DNA of 64,000 bases from Clostridia bacterium (GTDB taxonomy: Bacteria > Bacillota > Clostridia > Christensenellales > Aristaeellaceae). Shown here piece after piece: positions 1 to 7,466 of the stretch. The notes under the pieces were generated by a model, which saw only the letters and a list, made by a program, of their open reading frames with translations, was not told where the DNA came from and ran no database searches. The position numbers were made by a program, and so were the translations under genes. The stretch is from NCBI GenBank assembly GCA_017465155.1, contig JAFTWV010000127.1:115277-179276 (forward strand), written 5' to 3'. Each line of letters starts with the position of its first letter. Position 1 is the stretch's first letter.

Positions 1-300
1 GTCGTTGTTATACTGTCTGCCGCTGTGGTGAATGGCATAGGCTCCCTTGCCCAGCACCATGGCCGCTACGCCGTAATCCTGTGTAACAACCACGTCGCCA
101 CGACGGCACAGATTCATCAGGGCAATATCAACCGCATCCGCGCCTGAAGCTATATATCGGACAACGGCATAGTCGCTGCACATGACATGATGTTCATCGC
201 ACAGCAGTGTCATGGGAAGTGCATACCGGCGGGCAATCTGCTCAACCTGCCGAACAACAGGGCATGCATCTGCGTCCACGAGGATATGCGGCGCGCTCAT
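1..300 (-). CDS. UPF0178 (YaiI/YqxD, DUF188) family protein, 3' end outside window
   Basis: Only the first 100 codons are visible, because the gene runs off the left edge. The N-terminus reads ILVDADACPVV, the family's hallmark acidic/cysteine motif. Further on come VVVTQDYGVAAMVLGKGA and a GRQY segment, which match the conserved second half of UPF0178 proteins. These resemble a PIN-like nuclease fold, but the biochemical role is not established. The ATG at 300-298 overlaps the deformylase stop in an ATGA arrangement, so the two genes are translationally coupled. The family is clear; the function is unknown. Confidence 0.85.
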   Translation of the reverse strand, partial: MSAPHILVDADACPVVRQVEQIARRYALPMTLLCDEHHVMCSDYAVVRYIASGADAVDIALMNLCRRGDVVVTQDYGVAAMVLGKGAYAIHHSGRQYNND

Positions 301-707
301 ATGATCACTCCGTCGCAGTGGTCGATCTCGTGCTGGATGATCTGCGCGATCCAGCCGGTGTATTTCTGTCGCCGCGGCAGGAAGGCCGCATCCTGATACG
401 CCACCTCGATTTCGCGATAACGCACGCATTTCCGTACGCCAACAAGAGACAGACAGCCCTCTTCTGCCTGATATTCACCGGCTTTCGCAACAATCCTGGG
501 GTTGATCATCGGTACCGACATCGGGCCCATGCGAACCACAATGACACGCTTGCGTACGCCGATCATGTTGGCAGCCATGCCGACGCATCCGTCCAGATGG
601 GCATTCAGCGTATCAACAAGATCGGTGACCAGCGGCGCATCCTCCTTTGACGCAGGGTCGCTGGGCTGGGACAGAAACATCATGTCACGCATGATCGGTC
701 GGATCAT
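297..707 (-). CDS. Divergent short peptide deformylase-like protein
   Basis: Peptide deformylases remove the N-formyl group from nascent proteins using a metal held by one Cys and two His. The metal site is present: EEGCLSL (Cys85) and QHEIDH (His126, Glu127, His130). Motif 1, normally GxAAxQ, reads GMAANMIG here, so the conserved Gln is Met48. At 136 aa the protein is shorter than typical deformylases and lacks a C-terminal extension. As far as I recall, this form recurs in Clostridia as a second deformylase-like protein. Its activity on formyl-Met peptides is an inference. The stop overlaps the UPF0178 start, and the start overlaps the upstream gene's stop by four bases. Confidence 0.8.
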   Translation of the reverse strand: MIRPIMRDMMFLSQPSDPASKEDAPLVTDLVDTLNAHLDGCVGMAANMIGVRKRVIVVRMGPMSVPMINPRIVAKAGEYQAEEGCLSLVGVRKCVRYREIEVAYQDAAFLPRRQKYTGWIAQIIQHEIDHCDGVII

Positions 708-1363
708 CGCTTTGTCACCACCGTGCCGTTCTGCTTGTGAATGCTGTTGGCAGGCACCACGCCTCGGACGCTGCTGAGCGGATAGACATTGCTGCCAGCA
801 CCAATGACCGTGCCGGGATTGAGAACGCTGTTGCAGCCGACCTCCACATGATCGCCAAGCATTGCGCCCATCTTCTTCAGCCCCGTCTCGATGGCCTCAT
901 CCGCATTTCGGACAACCACAAGCGTCTTGTCACTCTTGACGTTGGAGGTGATGGAGCCTGCACCCATGTGGCTCAGATATCCCAGAATGCTGTCACCAAC
1001 GTAATTATAGTGGGGCACCTGTACGCCATCAAAAAGGATCACATTCTTCAGCTCAGTGGAATTGCCAACGACACAGCCCTTACCGACCAACGCACTGCCG
1101 CGGATAAAGGCACAATGACGCACCTCGGTTTCCGCACCGATGATGCAGGGCGCGCCCAGATAAGCCGTCGGAGCAACCTTTGCCGTCTTATGCACCCAAA
1201 CCTGCGGGGCAGATTCGGTATATTCTTCCTTGTCGAGGCGTTCACCCAGACGAATGATCTCTGCCTTGATCCCTGCCAGCGCCTCCCATGGATAGGTAAA
1301 GCGGGACAGGTATTCTCCCGCCATGGTATGTTCCAGCGAATACATTTCATTGATCGTATACAT
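704..1363 (-). CDS. Left-handed beta-helix (hexapeptide repeat) protein, nucleotidyltransferase-like
   Basis: This 219 aa protein has a short helical N-terminus (YPWEALAGIKAEI) followed by hexapeptide repeats typical of the LpxA/GlmU acyltransferase fold. Examples are APTAYLGAPCIIG, AFIRGSALVGKGCVVGN and NPGTVIGAGSNVYPL. Homologues in Clostridia are often labelled UDP-GlcNAc pyrophosphorylase. However, no nucleotidyltransferase domain is present, only the helix, so an acyltransferase or sugar-nucleotide binding role is more likely. The start at 1363 is chosen because AGGAGGA lies at 1377-1371; the open frame extends upstream without support. It is co-transcribed with VanZ and overlaps it by one base. 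Confidence 0.8.
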   Translation of the reverse strand: MYTINEMYSLEHTMAGEYLSRFTYPWEALAGIKAEIIRLGERLDKEEYTESAPQVWVHKTAKVAPTAYLGAPCIIGAETEVRHCAFIRGSALVGKGCVVGNSTELKNVILFDGVQVPHYNYVGDSILGYLSHMGAGSITSNVKSDKTLVVVRNADEAIETGLKKMGAMLGDHVEVGCNSVLNPGTVIGAGSNVYPLSSVRGVVPANSIHKQNGTVVTKR

Positions 1364-1824
1364 TATTGACTCCTCCTGATTTTCTTGATTATCCCGATGA
1401 ACATTACACCAAAGAAGGCGCCGCACGCGTCCAGTATTATGTCTGATACCTGACAGGATCTCGCAGGCTGAAACAGCTGATGCACCTCGTCCGTCACTGC
1501 ATATACGGAGCCAATGAGCCACGGAAGCCGCCATGAAAGGATTCCGTAGCTGCGGCACAGCAGGCAGATCAGGAATCCGAGCAGCGCATATTCGCAAAAG
1601 TGTGCCGTCTTGCGGATCACTTGATCGACGAGTATATACAGCGACTCCATCTCCGCTTGCTGCAGGTCTGGATGCATGGAGGACAGCGCTTCTGTAATGG
1701 GCTGGGTAATGATACCGCTGACTACGCCTGATTCATCACCAGACTGCGCTGAAAAACCGAAGATCAGTGCCATCAGCGTCAGCACTGCCAGCCACAAACC
1801 CGCACGGTACAGATGTTTCTTCAA
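1363..1824 (-). CDS. VanZ family membrane protein
   Basis: This is a 153 aa membrane protein with about four hydrophobic segments, at roughly residues 8-25, 70-90, 97-110 and 128-147. It has the VanZ hallmarks KTAHFCEYALLGFL and TDEVHQLFQPARSCQVSD. VanZ relatives influence sensitivity to teicoplanin and some other surface-active agents, but most chromosomal copies have no assigned role. The start is a TTG. A promoter at 1879-1851 leaves a leader of only about 20 bases, and AAAGGCAGG sits eight to nine bases before the TTG, which together favour this start. Confidence 0.8.
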   Translation of the reverse strand: MKKHLYRAGLWLAVLTLMALIFGFSAQSGDESGVVSGIITQPITEALSSMHPDLQQAEMESLYILVDQVIRKTAHFCEYALLGFLICLLCRSYGILSWRLPWLIGSVYAVTDEVHQLFQPARSCQVSDIILDACGAFFGVMFIGIIKKIRRSQ

Positions 1825-1850
1825 CGCGGTGAAGCCTGCCTTTCTCTTGA

Positions 1851-1879
1851 AGAATAGACATGATAAAATTCGCTGTCCA
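1851..1879 (-). promoter_or_regulatory. Sigma-A promoter for vanZ operon
   Basis: On the minus strand, TGGACA (1879-1874) is followed by a 17 base spacer and TATTCT (1856-1851). The predicted start near 1844 gives a short leader to the TTG codon of the VanZ gene. Confidence 0.55.
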
Positions 1880-2009
1880 GAGGTTCTTTTCCTTCAAGGA
1901 TTTCGGAGAAATCGTTTTCTTTCCACGCAAAATACTGCCTGCCCGCGTGTCGGGTTTTTTTTGGAATATTCCCGAAGCAGCAGACAAAGAAGAATCTTTC
2001 AAAAACAAA

Positions 2010-2038
2010 TTGACGGATGAGCGCATGACAGCTATAAT
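2010..2038 (+). promoter_or_regulatory. Sigma-A promoter for the B12 import operon
   Basis: TTGACG (2010-2015), a 17 base spacer and a perfect TATAAT (2033-2038). Transcription should start near 2045, just ahead of the riboswitch P1 strand. The stretch 1880-2009 holds no other element I can support. Confidence 0.8.
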
Positions 2039-2059
2039 GGATTCGACAAATGAATAGCC

Positions 2060-2313
2060 GGTGTATCTGCGCAGCGATGCGCGGTACGGAGCACTTGGGA
2101 GGGCTTATGGCCTGACGATCGGAAACATTTGCTTTCAATCGCCAAGTGCAGCCAGCGCCGCCAAATGGCGGTAGTGGCCGTACCATAGGAATCGGATGAA
2201 AGTTCCGGGCTATCCCAGTAACCGTGAAGTTGACGAAAATGCGATGGAAGCCACTGCGAAAGCGGGAAGGTGCATGAGTAGGATGAGACCAAGCCGGGAG
2301 ACTTGTTTACACC
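2060..2313 (+). ncRNA. Cobalamin riboswitch (import operon)
   Basis: The closing helix pairs GGTGTA (2060-2065) with TACACC (2308-2313). The P2 strands GGTACGG (2083-2089) and CCGTACC (2178-2184) flank a long insertion that contains a GCACTTGG/CCAAGTGC helix. Next come the conserved core GGATGAAAGTTCC, the CCCAGTAACCGTGA segment, GCCACTG, and a B12-box variant AAGCCGGGAGAC at 2291-2302. About 250 bases is large for this class because of the P2 insertion. It should bind adenosyl- or methylcobalamin and shut off the transporter genes when B12 is plentiful. Confidence 0.88.
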
Positions 2314-2402
2314 GTGAAATCAATCATTCCCCTGGGGGTGGGATATGCTATTTGGGCTGACAGCCTTTTTTCTGCATGCAGGAATGGGTGGTCGGTCTGG
2401 TT

Positions 2403-2434
2403 AGTGTTCCTCAGGGAGGGACACTTTTTCTTTT
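2403..2434 (+). terminator. Intrinsic terminator, likely riboswitch expression platform
   Basis: A 10 bp stem (2403-2412 with 2416-2425, one G-U pair) with a three base loop is followed by TTTTTCTTTT. It lies between the riboswitch and btuF, where a ligand-controlled terminator is expected. A weaker GGCT/AGCC hairpin followed by six T lies upstream near 2359-2376. Confidence 0.75.
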
Positions 2435-2521
2435 GCTATGCAGTTGATGAAGCCCCTCTCGCTGATTCATTTGATCACATTCAGGTTGGGAAATGCCCGA
2501 CCAATTAAGGAGGGACACATC

Positions 2522-3448
2522 ATGTCCAAGAAGCCCGTTTTCCGTTTGCTTGTGCCGCTGGCACTTGCCCTGCTGATGATGTTCAGCATGGCGACCGGAG
2601 CCCAGCTGGGAACTGCGGTGGCTGAAAGCAACACCATCACCGTGACCGACATGTTTGGCCGCGAAGTGACCATCGAAGGCCCTGTCACCCGCATCATCGC
2701 TCTGGAGCCCAGCGATTGCGAAATGCTTTGCGCCATCGGCTGTGAGGATGCGCTGGTTGGCCGCGGCAAGTACTGCGACTACCCCGCCTCCGTGCTGGAG
2801 CTGCCCGCGGTTCAATCCGGTGCGAACACCAATCTGGAGGAGATTCTGGCGCTGAACCCTCAGGTCGTTGTTATGAGCGACATGGCACACACCACCGAGC
2901 AGGTGGAACTGCTGGAGCAGAACGGCATCCGTGTCATTGGCACTGACGCCAACAGCATTGAAGAAGTGTACCTGAACATCCGCCTGCTGGGCACAATCAT
3001 GGGCAAGGAAGCCGAAGCTGAGGCTGTTGTCGCCGACATGCAGGCTACCTTTGCTGATGTTGCCGCCAAGAGCGAAAAGACTGACAAGACCATCTACTTC
3101 GAGGTCATGCCCCTGGAGTGGGGCCTGTGGAGCGCCGGCACCAACACCTTCATGCACGAGCTGGCCGAGATCTGCGGCATGAAGAATGCCTTTGCCGACA
3201 TCGAAGGCTGGCAGCAGGTCAGCCAGGAGCAGGTCATCGAACGCAGCCCCGACTACATCGTGCTGGTGACCGGCATGGGTGAAACCGCTGTGGATGAAGT
3301 CATGGGCCGCGAAGGCTGGGAGAACATCACCGCGATCAAGAATGGCGCTGTCTACAACGCCGATTCCTACGCCATGACCCGCCCTGCCCCCCGTCTGGCG
3401 GAAGCTGTTGTGGGGCTGTACAACTTCCTGAACGGCATCTCCGAGTAA
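2522..3448 (+). CDS. btuF: Corrinoid/metal-chelate ABC transporter substrate-binding protein (BtuF type)
   Basis: This 308 aa exported binding protein belongs to the periplasmic-binding PF01497 family. Residues 1-33 form a signal peptide ending near AVA, with no lipobox cysteine, which is unusual for a Gram-positive binding protein. The mature part begins with ITVTDMFGREVTIEGPVTRI, the normal family opening. Later blocks, NLEEILALNPQVVV and the GWQQVSQEQVIERSPD region, match the two lobes. The start is set by AAGGAGGGAC at 2508-2517; the frame is open further upstream without a ribosome site. The cobalamin riboswitch just upstream is the main reason to assign B12 or cobinamide rather than siderophore as ligand. 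Confidence 0.85.
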   Translation: MSKKPVFRLLVPLALALLMMFSMATGAQLGTAVAESNTITVTDMFGREVTIEGPVTRIIALEPSDCEMLCAIGCEDALVGRGKYCDYPASVLELPAVQSGANTNLEEILALNPQVVVMSDMAHTTEQVELLEQNGIRVIGTDANSIEEVYLNIRLLGTIMGKEAEAEAVVADMQATFADVAAKSEKTDKTIYFEVMPLEWGLWSAGTNTFMHELAEICGMKNAFADIEGWQQVSQEQVIERSPDYIVLVTGMGETAVDEVMGREGWENITAIKNGAVYNADSYAMTRPAPRLAEAVVGLYNFLNGISE

Positions 3449-3464
3449 AGCCCAGCAACCGTAC

Positions 3465-3496
3465 GGGGGAGCCGATCAGTCTGGCTCCCCCTTTTT
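3465..3496 (+). terminator. Hairpin with U-tract between btuF and btuC
   Basis: A 9 bp GC-rich stem (3465-3473 with 3483-3491) is followed by five T. Lying inside the operon, it is probably a partial terminator or mRNA stabiliser that gives more binding protein than permease. Confidence 0.7.
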
Positions 3497-3504
3497 GAAG
3501 AGAT

Positions 3505-4536
3505 ATGAAAAAACTTTCTGAACACTTTTCCTGGCGGACATACGTCATATTTGTGACTGCGCTGATGGCCATCATGCTGCTGTGCATCTGCGTAGGCAGC
3601 GTGAACATTCCGCTGGAGGACACCGTCACAGCCCTGTGGAACAGCCTGTGGAAGATGGAGATTCCGGCAAGCATCTCCAGGAGCATCATCCTGAACGTGC
3701 GCTTGCCCCGTGTGCTGAACGTAGCACTGGTGGGTGCGGCGCTTTCTCTGTGCGGCGCTGCCATGCAGGGTCTTCTGCGCAATCCGCTGGCCGATGGCTC
3801 TACCCTGGGCGTATCAAGCGGTGCATCCCTCGGTGCGGTGCTGGCGCTGGCTTTGGGCATTACCATTCCCGGCACGACCTACGGCGGCACGATGCTCATG
3901 GCCATGCTGTTTGCTTTCCTGTCGCTGGCGGCGATTCTCGGTCTGGCCTATGCATTGGACAGATCATTGAGCACCAACAGCATCATTCTCATTGGCGTCA
4001 TCTTCTCGATGTTCTCTTCCAGCGTCATCAACCTGGTGATTTCCTTTGCGGAGGATCATATCAAGTCCATCACCTTCTGGACGATGGGTTCGCTGTCAGG
4101 CACGAACTTCGGGCACACCCGCATCCTGTCCATCACGGTGCTGCTTTGCGGCGGCGTCATCCTGCGCTATGCGCGGGAGCTGAATGCCTTTGCCATCGGC
4201 GAGGACAATGCCCGTCACATCGGCGTGAACGTGCGCCGGGTGAAGCTGATCATCCTCATCACGGTTTCCGTGCTGATCGGCGTATGCGTGTCCATCTCCG
4301 GTACCATCAGCTTCGTGGGTCTGGTCATGCCCCACATGGCACGGATGATCACCGGCCCCAATCACAAGCGGCTGCTGCCCTCTTCTATGTTTTCCGGGGC
4401 AATCTTCCTGCTGCTGGCTGACCTGGTGGCTCGTACGATATTGAGGCCCATTGAGCTTTCCATCGGCGTGGTGACGTCGCTGGTGGGCGCGGTGGCCTTC
4501 GTGACCATCTTTTACCGTACGAGAAAGGCAAGGTGA
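3505..4536 (+). CDS. btuC: FecCD-family ABC transporter permease (BtuC type)
   Basis: This 343 aa membrane permease has around nine to ten hydrophobic segments and the FecCD family signature. Examples are LRLPRVLNVALVGAALSLCGA, MQGLLRNPLADGSTLGVSSGAS and the ATPase-contact region GTISFVGLVMPHMAR. It forms the channel for the corrinoid captured by the upstream binding protein. The ribosome site (GAAGAG) is weak and close to the ATG at 3505. The stop codon overlaps the ATPase start, so the pair is coupled. Siderophore specificity cannot be excluded from sequence; the riboswitch favours B12. Confidence 0.87.
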   Translation: MKKLSEHFSWRTYVIFVTALMAIMLLCICVGSVNIPLEDTVTALWNSLWKMEIPASISRSIILNVRLPRVLNVALVGAALSLCGAAMQGLLRNPLADGSTLGVSSGASLGAVLALALGITIPGTTYGGTMLMAMLFAFLSLAAILGLAYALDRSLSTNSIILIGVIFSMFSSSVINLVISFAEDHIKSITFWTMGSLSGTNFGHTRILSITVLLCGGVILRYARELNAFAIGEDNARHIGVNVRRVKLIILITVSVLIGVCVSISGTISFVGLVMPHMARMITGPNHKRLLPSSMFSGAIFLLLADLVARTILRPIELSIGVVTSLVGAVAFVTIFYRTRKAR

Positions 4537-5297
4537 TGGAGATGCTGAAAGGAAATCACATCACCGTGCGCTACGGTGATCATACCGTTGTAGATGACGT
4601 ATCCTTCTCCCTGCGTGAGGGGCAGTGGCTGATGCTGGCAGGCCCCAACGGTGCGGGCAAGTCCACGCTGATCGAAACAATTTCGATGGGCGTGCCCTAT
4701 ACAGGAGCTATTGAGTTGGAGGGCATCGATATTCGCCGCTACAAGCCTGCTCTGCTGGCACGGAAGATTGGCGTACTGTCCCAGAAAAATAGCGTAGGCT
4801 ACGGCTACTCTGTGGAAGAAGTCGTGGGACTGGGCCGCTATGCGTACACCTCCAGCTTCCTGTCCTCCCGCGATGATGACGGCAGAGAGCAGGTGGAGCG
4901 TTCACTGGCGCTGACCGGCCTGACAGACCTGCGCAAAGCCAGCGTGCTGACGCTTTCCGGCGGCGAATTGCAGCGTACCTTCCTTGCCCAGGTGTTCGCA
5001 CAGAATCCCCAGGTGCTGATCCTTGACGAGCCAGCAAACCACCTTGACCTGGTATATCAGAGGCACATTTTCTCCCTGATCGGTGAGTGGCTGAAGCAGC
5101 CGGGGCGCGCGGTCATGTCCGTCGTGCATGATCTGAGCCTTGCCAGGCGCTATGGCACTCATGCCCTGCTGTTGAATCATGGCAAATGCACTGCTCAAGG
5201 GGAAATCAATCAGGTGCTTACCAACGAAAACCTCCGCATCGTCTACGACATGGACGTGTACGAATGGATGCAAGACATGCTGGCACAATGGCAATGA
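4536..5297 (+). CDS. btuD: ABC transporter ATP-binding protein (BtuD type)
   Basis: This 253 aa ATPase should drive the B12 importer. It has Walker A GPNGAGKST, a Q-loop near LSQKNSVGYG, the signature LSGGELQR, Walker B VLILDEPANHLD and the switch His in VVHDLS. The ATG at 4536 overlaps the permease stop (TGATG); a GTG three bases upstream is the alternative. It is last in the btuF-btuC-btuD operon and is followed directly by a bidirectional terminator. Confidence 0.87.
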   Translation: MEMLKGNHITVRYGDHTVVDDVSFSLREGQWLMLAGPNGAGKSTLIETISMGVPYTGAIELEGIDIRRYKPALLARKIGVLSQKNSVGYGYSVEEVVGLGRYAYTSSFLSSRDDDGREQVERSLALTGLTDLRKASVLTLSGGELQRTFLAQVFAQNPQVLILDEPANHLDLVYQRHIFSLIGEWLKQPGRAVMSVVHDLSLARRYGTHALLLNHGKCTAQGEINQVLTNENLRIVYDMDVYEWMQDMLAQWQ

Positions 5298-5335
5298 AAA
5301 CCCTGATGGAACATCTAGGTTCCATCAGGGTTTTT
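5297..5335. terminator. Bidirectional terminator between btuD and cobC
   Basis: A 16 bp stem (5297-5312 with 5319-5334) with a six base loop is flanked by A-rich and T-rich ends. It can therefore end both the rightward btu transcript and the leftward cob transcript. The stem overlaps the 3' end of the cobC frame. Confidence 0.85.
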
Positions 5336-5876
5336 GAATGTATTCATAACTGCCATCCCTGTTCAGCACGAATCCACAGCCATTCTTTACTTGGAAGTCG
5401 AAGTAGCTTCCGGCTGGACAGGCGAACCGCTCCATGATGGCCATCAGCGTACCGCCGTGGGCGATGATCGCACAGTCATCCACCTGTTCCCGGATGCCTT
5501 CAAAGGCGGCAACACATCGCGCGGCAAACTGCACCCGACTTTCGCCGTTCGGGAAGGGCAATTCCCCACCGGATTCGATCCATGCCTGATAGTCTGTGTT
5601 ACCATTGAGCTCAGTATAGTTCTTGTTTTCCCAGTCGCCAAAGTCGCATTCGCGGAAATTTTCGATGATCTCCACCGGCACATCCGGATAAAGGATTGCC
5701 GCCGTTTCCAGGCAGCGCTTCATCGGACTGGCGTACACTTTCTTGACCGGCGGATATTTCCGCGCCTGCAATGCTGATGCACCCTGCTCGCACAAAGACT
5801 CATCCGTCCGGCAACCGATGTAGCGGTGTTCCATATTGCCCTGGGTTTGGCCGTGGCGGATCAGAATCCACTTCAT
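5325..5876 (-). CDS. cobC: Histidine phosphatase family protein, probable alpha-ribazole phosphatase
   Basis: This 183 aa protein has the phosphatase motif LIRHGQTQGN at its N-terminus, the second-His region IIAHGGTLMAI and the family block YASPMKRCLETA. In a cobalamin operon this family usually acts as CobC, removing the phosphate from alpha-ribazole-5'-phosphate or adenosylcobalamin phosphate. The ATG at 5876 overlaps the upstream stop (ATGA), and the frame upstream of it is not supported. It is the last gene of the cob operon. The general family is certain; the substrate rests on context. Confidence 0.82.
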   Translation of the reverse strand: MKWILIRHGQTQGNMEHRYIGCRTDESLCEQGASALQARKYPPVKKVYASPMKRCLETAAILYPDVPVEIIENFRECDFGDWENKNYTELNGNTDYQAWIESGGELPFPNGESRVQFAARCVAAFEGIREQVDDCAIIAHGGTLMAIMERFACPAGSYFDFQVKNGCGFVLNRDGSYEYIQKP

Positions 5877-6202
5877 TTGATCCGCACCCCGATTCCGCAC
5901 ACACAGCGGGTGACTCTTTCGGCCTCCTGCGCAATGCTGCACAGCGCCCGACCCACGGCCTCGCGGAAAGCACGATCGGACGCCTCCATGGGTACCACGC
6001 CTGCTCCCACTTCGTTAGAGATGACAATGGCGTTCGGGTGCTCCTGACAGAATTGCCGGGCGAATTCGCGGGGCTCCCGGTCCTCAATCAATACAACGCG
6101 ACGGATGATTTCGTGGAAGTCCGGGTAGAACTCGCCGCCGGGGTTTTCCGTCCGGGCCAGCTCCTCCTGGCCCTGGTATACGCCGCCGATATAGAGCTTC
6201 AT
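5873..6202 (-). CDS. Short CobU-like protein with degraded P-loop
   Basis: This 109 aa protein resembles the two ends of CobU, the adenosylcobinamide kinase/guanylyltransferase. The N-terminus MKLYIGGVYQGQEELA sits where the P-loop should be but lacks the GK[ST] lysine. The C-terminus, IVISNEVGAGVVPM and ERVTRCVCGIGVRIK, matches the CobU end very well. The middle of CobU, including the His that receives guanylate, is missing. A complete cobU lies two genes upstream, so this copy may be a regulatory or structural partner, or have a different nucleotide role. The ATG at 6202 has GGGAGG nine bases before it; a GTG at 6205 is also possible. Confidence 0.75.
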   Translation of the reverse strand: MKLYIGGVYQGQEELARTENPGGEFYPDFHEIIRRVVLIEDREPREFARQFCQEHPNAIVISNEVGAGVVPMEASDRAFREAVGRALCSIAQEAERVTRCVCGIGVRIK

Positions 6203-6960
6203 CACAGCTTTCCTCCCAATACGATCACAGCAGTCAGAGCCAGCTCCGTCACCTGCACGAGCCAGCCTGCCAGATCGCCCGTCACGCCGCCGAAATGCTT
6301 ATAGGCCATGCGGCGGTAGTACGCAAGGCACAGGGCTGCTGTCAGCAAATACACCAGTGCCAGCCAACCGCCGCAGAATACCCACACCAGTGCACAGAGC
6401 GCCGCATATACGATGCAGCCAATGGTTACCATGCGCTTGTGCGCCGCCTGGGCAAAGCTGTCCAGCATACCCTTGGGACGGGCGCTTTTGAAGGCGGCCA
6501 GCGCCCATGCGCTCATGGCGCGGGAGATCACAAAAGCGCACAGCAGCATCGGCCCATCCGCGACCGCAGCCTCGCCAAGCAGAGCAGCAGACAGCAGCAG
6601 ATACCCCGTGCAGCCCATTACAGCAAATGCGCCAACATGGCTGTCCTTGAGAATCTCCAGCCGCCGCTCCCTGGACTGCCAGGAGGCCAGGGCATCGCTG
6701 GTGTCCATAAAGCCGTCCATGTGGATGCCGCCCGTCACCAGGATGGGCAGCAGCGCACCAACTGCACCGCGCAGCAGTACACCGCTGCCCAGCACATCGC
6801 ACAGCCACAGCCACCCCCACATCAGCAGCCCTATCACCGCACCGATCAGGGGAAAGAAGCACATTGCATACTTGCGGTTTTCCTCCGACCATTCCACCTG
6901 CGGCATGGGGATGCGTGAATAGGTGGAGAATGCGATCGCAAAGGATCGGATTACACACAT
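6202..6960 (-). CDS. cobS: Adenosylcobinamide-GDP ribazoletransferase (cobalamin synthase)
   Basis: This 252 aa integral membrane enzyme joins adenosylcobinamide-GDP to alpha-ribazole (phosphate), the last assembly step. Diagnostic sequences are FSTYSRIPMP at the N-terminus, the acidic metal motif GGIHMDGFMDTSDAL, the SHVGAFAVMG block and a C-terminal GGVTGDLAGW. Several hydrophobic helices follow the usual CobS pattern. AAGGAG lies eight bases before the ATG at 6960. It overlaps cobU by ten bases upstream and the CobU-like gene downstream. Confidence 0.93.
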   Translation of the reverse strand: MCVIRSFAIAFSTYSRIPMPQVEWSEENRKYAMCFFPLIGAVIGLLMWGWLWLCDVLGSGVLLRGAVGALLPILVTGGIHMDGFMDTSDALASWQSRERRLEILKDSHVGAFAVMGCTGYLLLSAALLGEAAVADGPMLLCAFVISRAMSAWALAAFKSARPKGMLDSFAQAAHKRMVTIGCIVYAALCALVWVFCGGWLALVYLLTAALCLAYYRRMAYKHFGGVTGDLAGWLVQVTELALTAVIVLGGKL

Positions 6961-7466
6961 GGTACTTCTCCTTTCACTGCGACAGGAATGGAGTACACCA
7001 CTTCCACCACACAGTCTGCCAGTTCAGCGGCCTGCCGGTTGATCTCCGCCAGCTTCAGCAGGTATTCCTGGGTGGACTCAGCATACACGACACCGTCGGA
7101 AAACACATCGTTGGTGACCATCACCAGATGGGCGCAGCGCCGGGACAACTCCCGCAGAGCGGGCACGATGCGCTCCACGTCGCCGCCGTCAAACATTTCA
7201 TTGGCCATCAGGTTGACCAGATCCTCCAGCAGGACGGTGCTGCCCTCCGGGATGTCCGCAGAGGCCAGATCTTTCTCACATTCAATGGTAGTAAAGCCCT
7301 TGTCTGCCCGCTGGGCCCGGTGGCGCGCCACACGCCTGACGGATTCGTCATCATAGACCTGCATGGTGGCAATGTAAACGCGTTTTTCCTCCGGCATGGA
7401 GGCAACCAACTTCTCCGCCCAGGTGGATTTTCCACAGCCGCTGCCGCCGGTAACCAGTACGATCAT
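6951..7466 (-). CDS. cobU: Adenosylcobinamide kinase / adenosylcobinamide-phosphate guanylyltransferase
   Basis: This 171 aa bifunctional enzyme phosphorylates adenosylcobinamide and then transfers GMP to it. The P-loop TGGSGCGKST is intact at residues 6-15. The IATMQVYDDESVRRVARHRAQR region carries the guanylylated His of the RHR motif. VTNDVFSDGVV corresponds to the usual SNEVG-like block. The length matches the family. It overlaps cobT and cobS by a few bases on each side, indicating a tightly coupled operon. Confidence 0.9.
   Translation of the reverse strand: MIVLVTGGSGCGKSTWAEKLVASMPEEKRVYIATMQVYDDESVRRVARHRAQRADKGFTTIECEKDLASADIPEGSTVLLEDLVNLMANEMFDGGDVERIVPALRELSRRCAHLVMVTNDVFSDGVVYAESTQEYLLKLAEINRQAAELADCVVEVVYSIPVAVKGEVPCV

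Noticed and set aside
1942-1962. CCCG-CGTGT-CGGG followed by eight T on the plus strand
   Set aside because: The stem has only four pairs and no plus-strand gene ends upstream of it. It may be a weak terminator of antisense transcription, but I do not list it.
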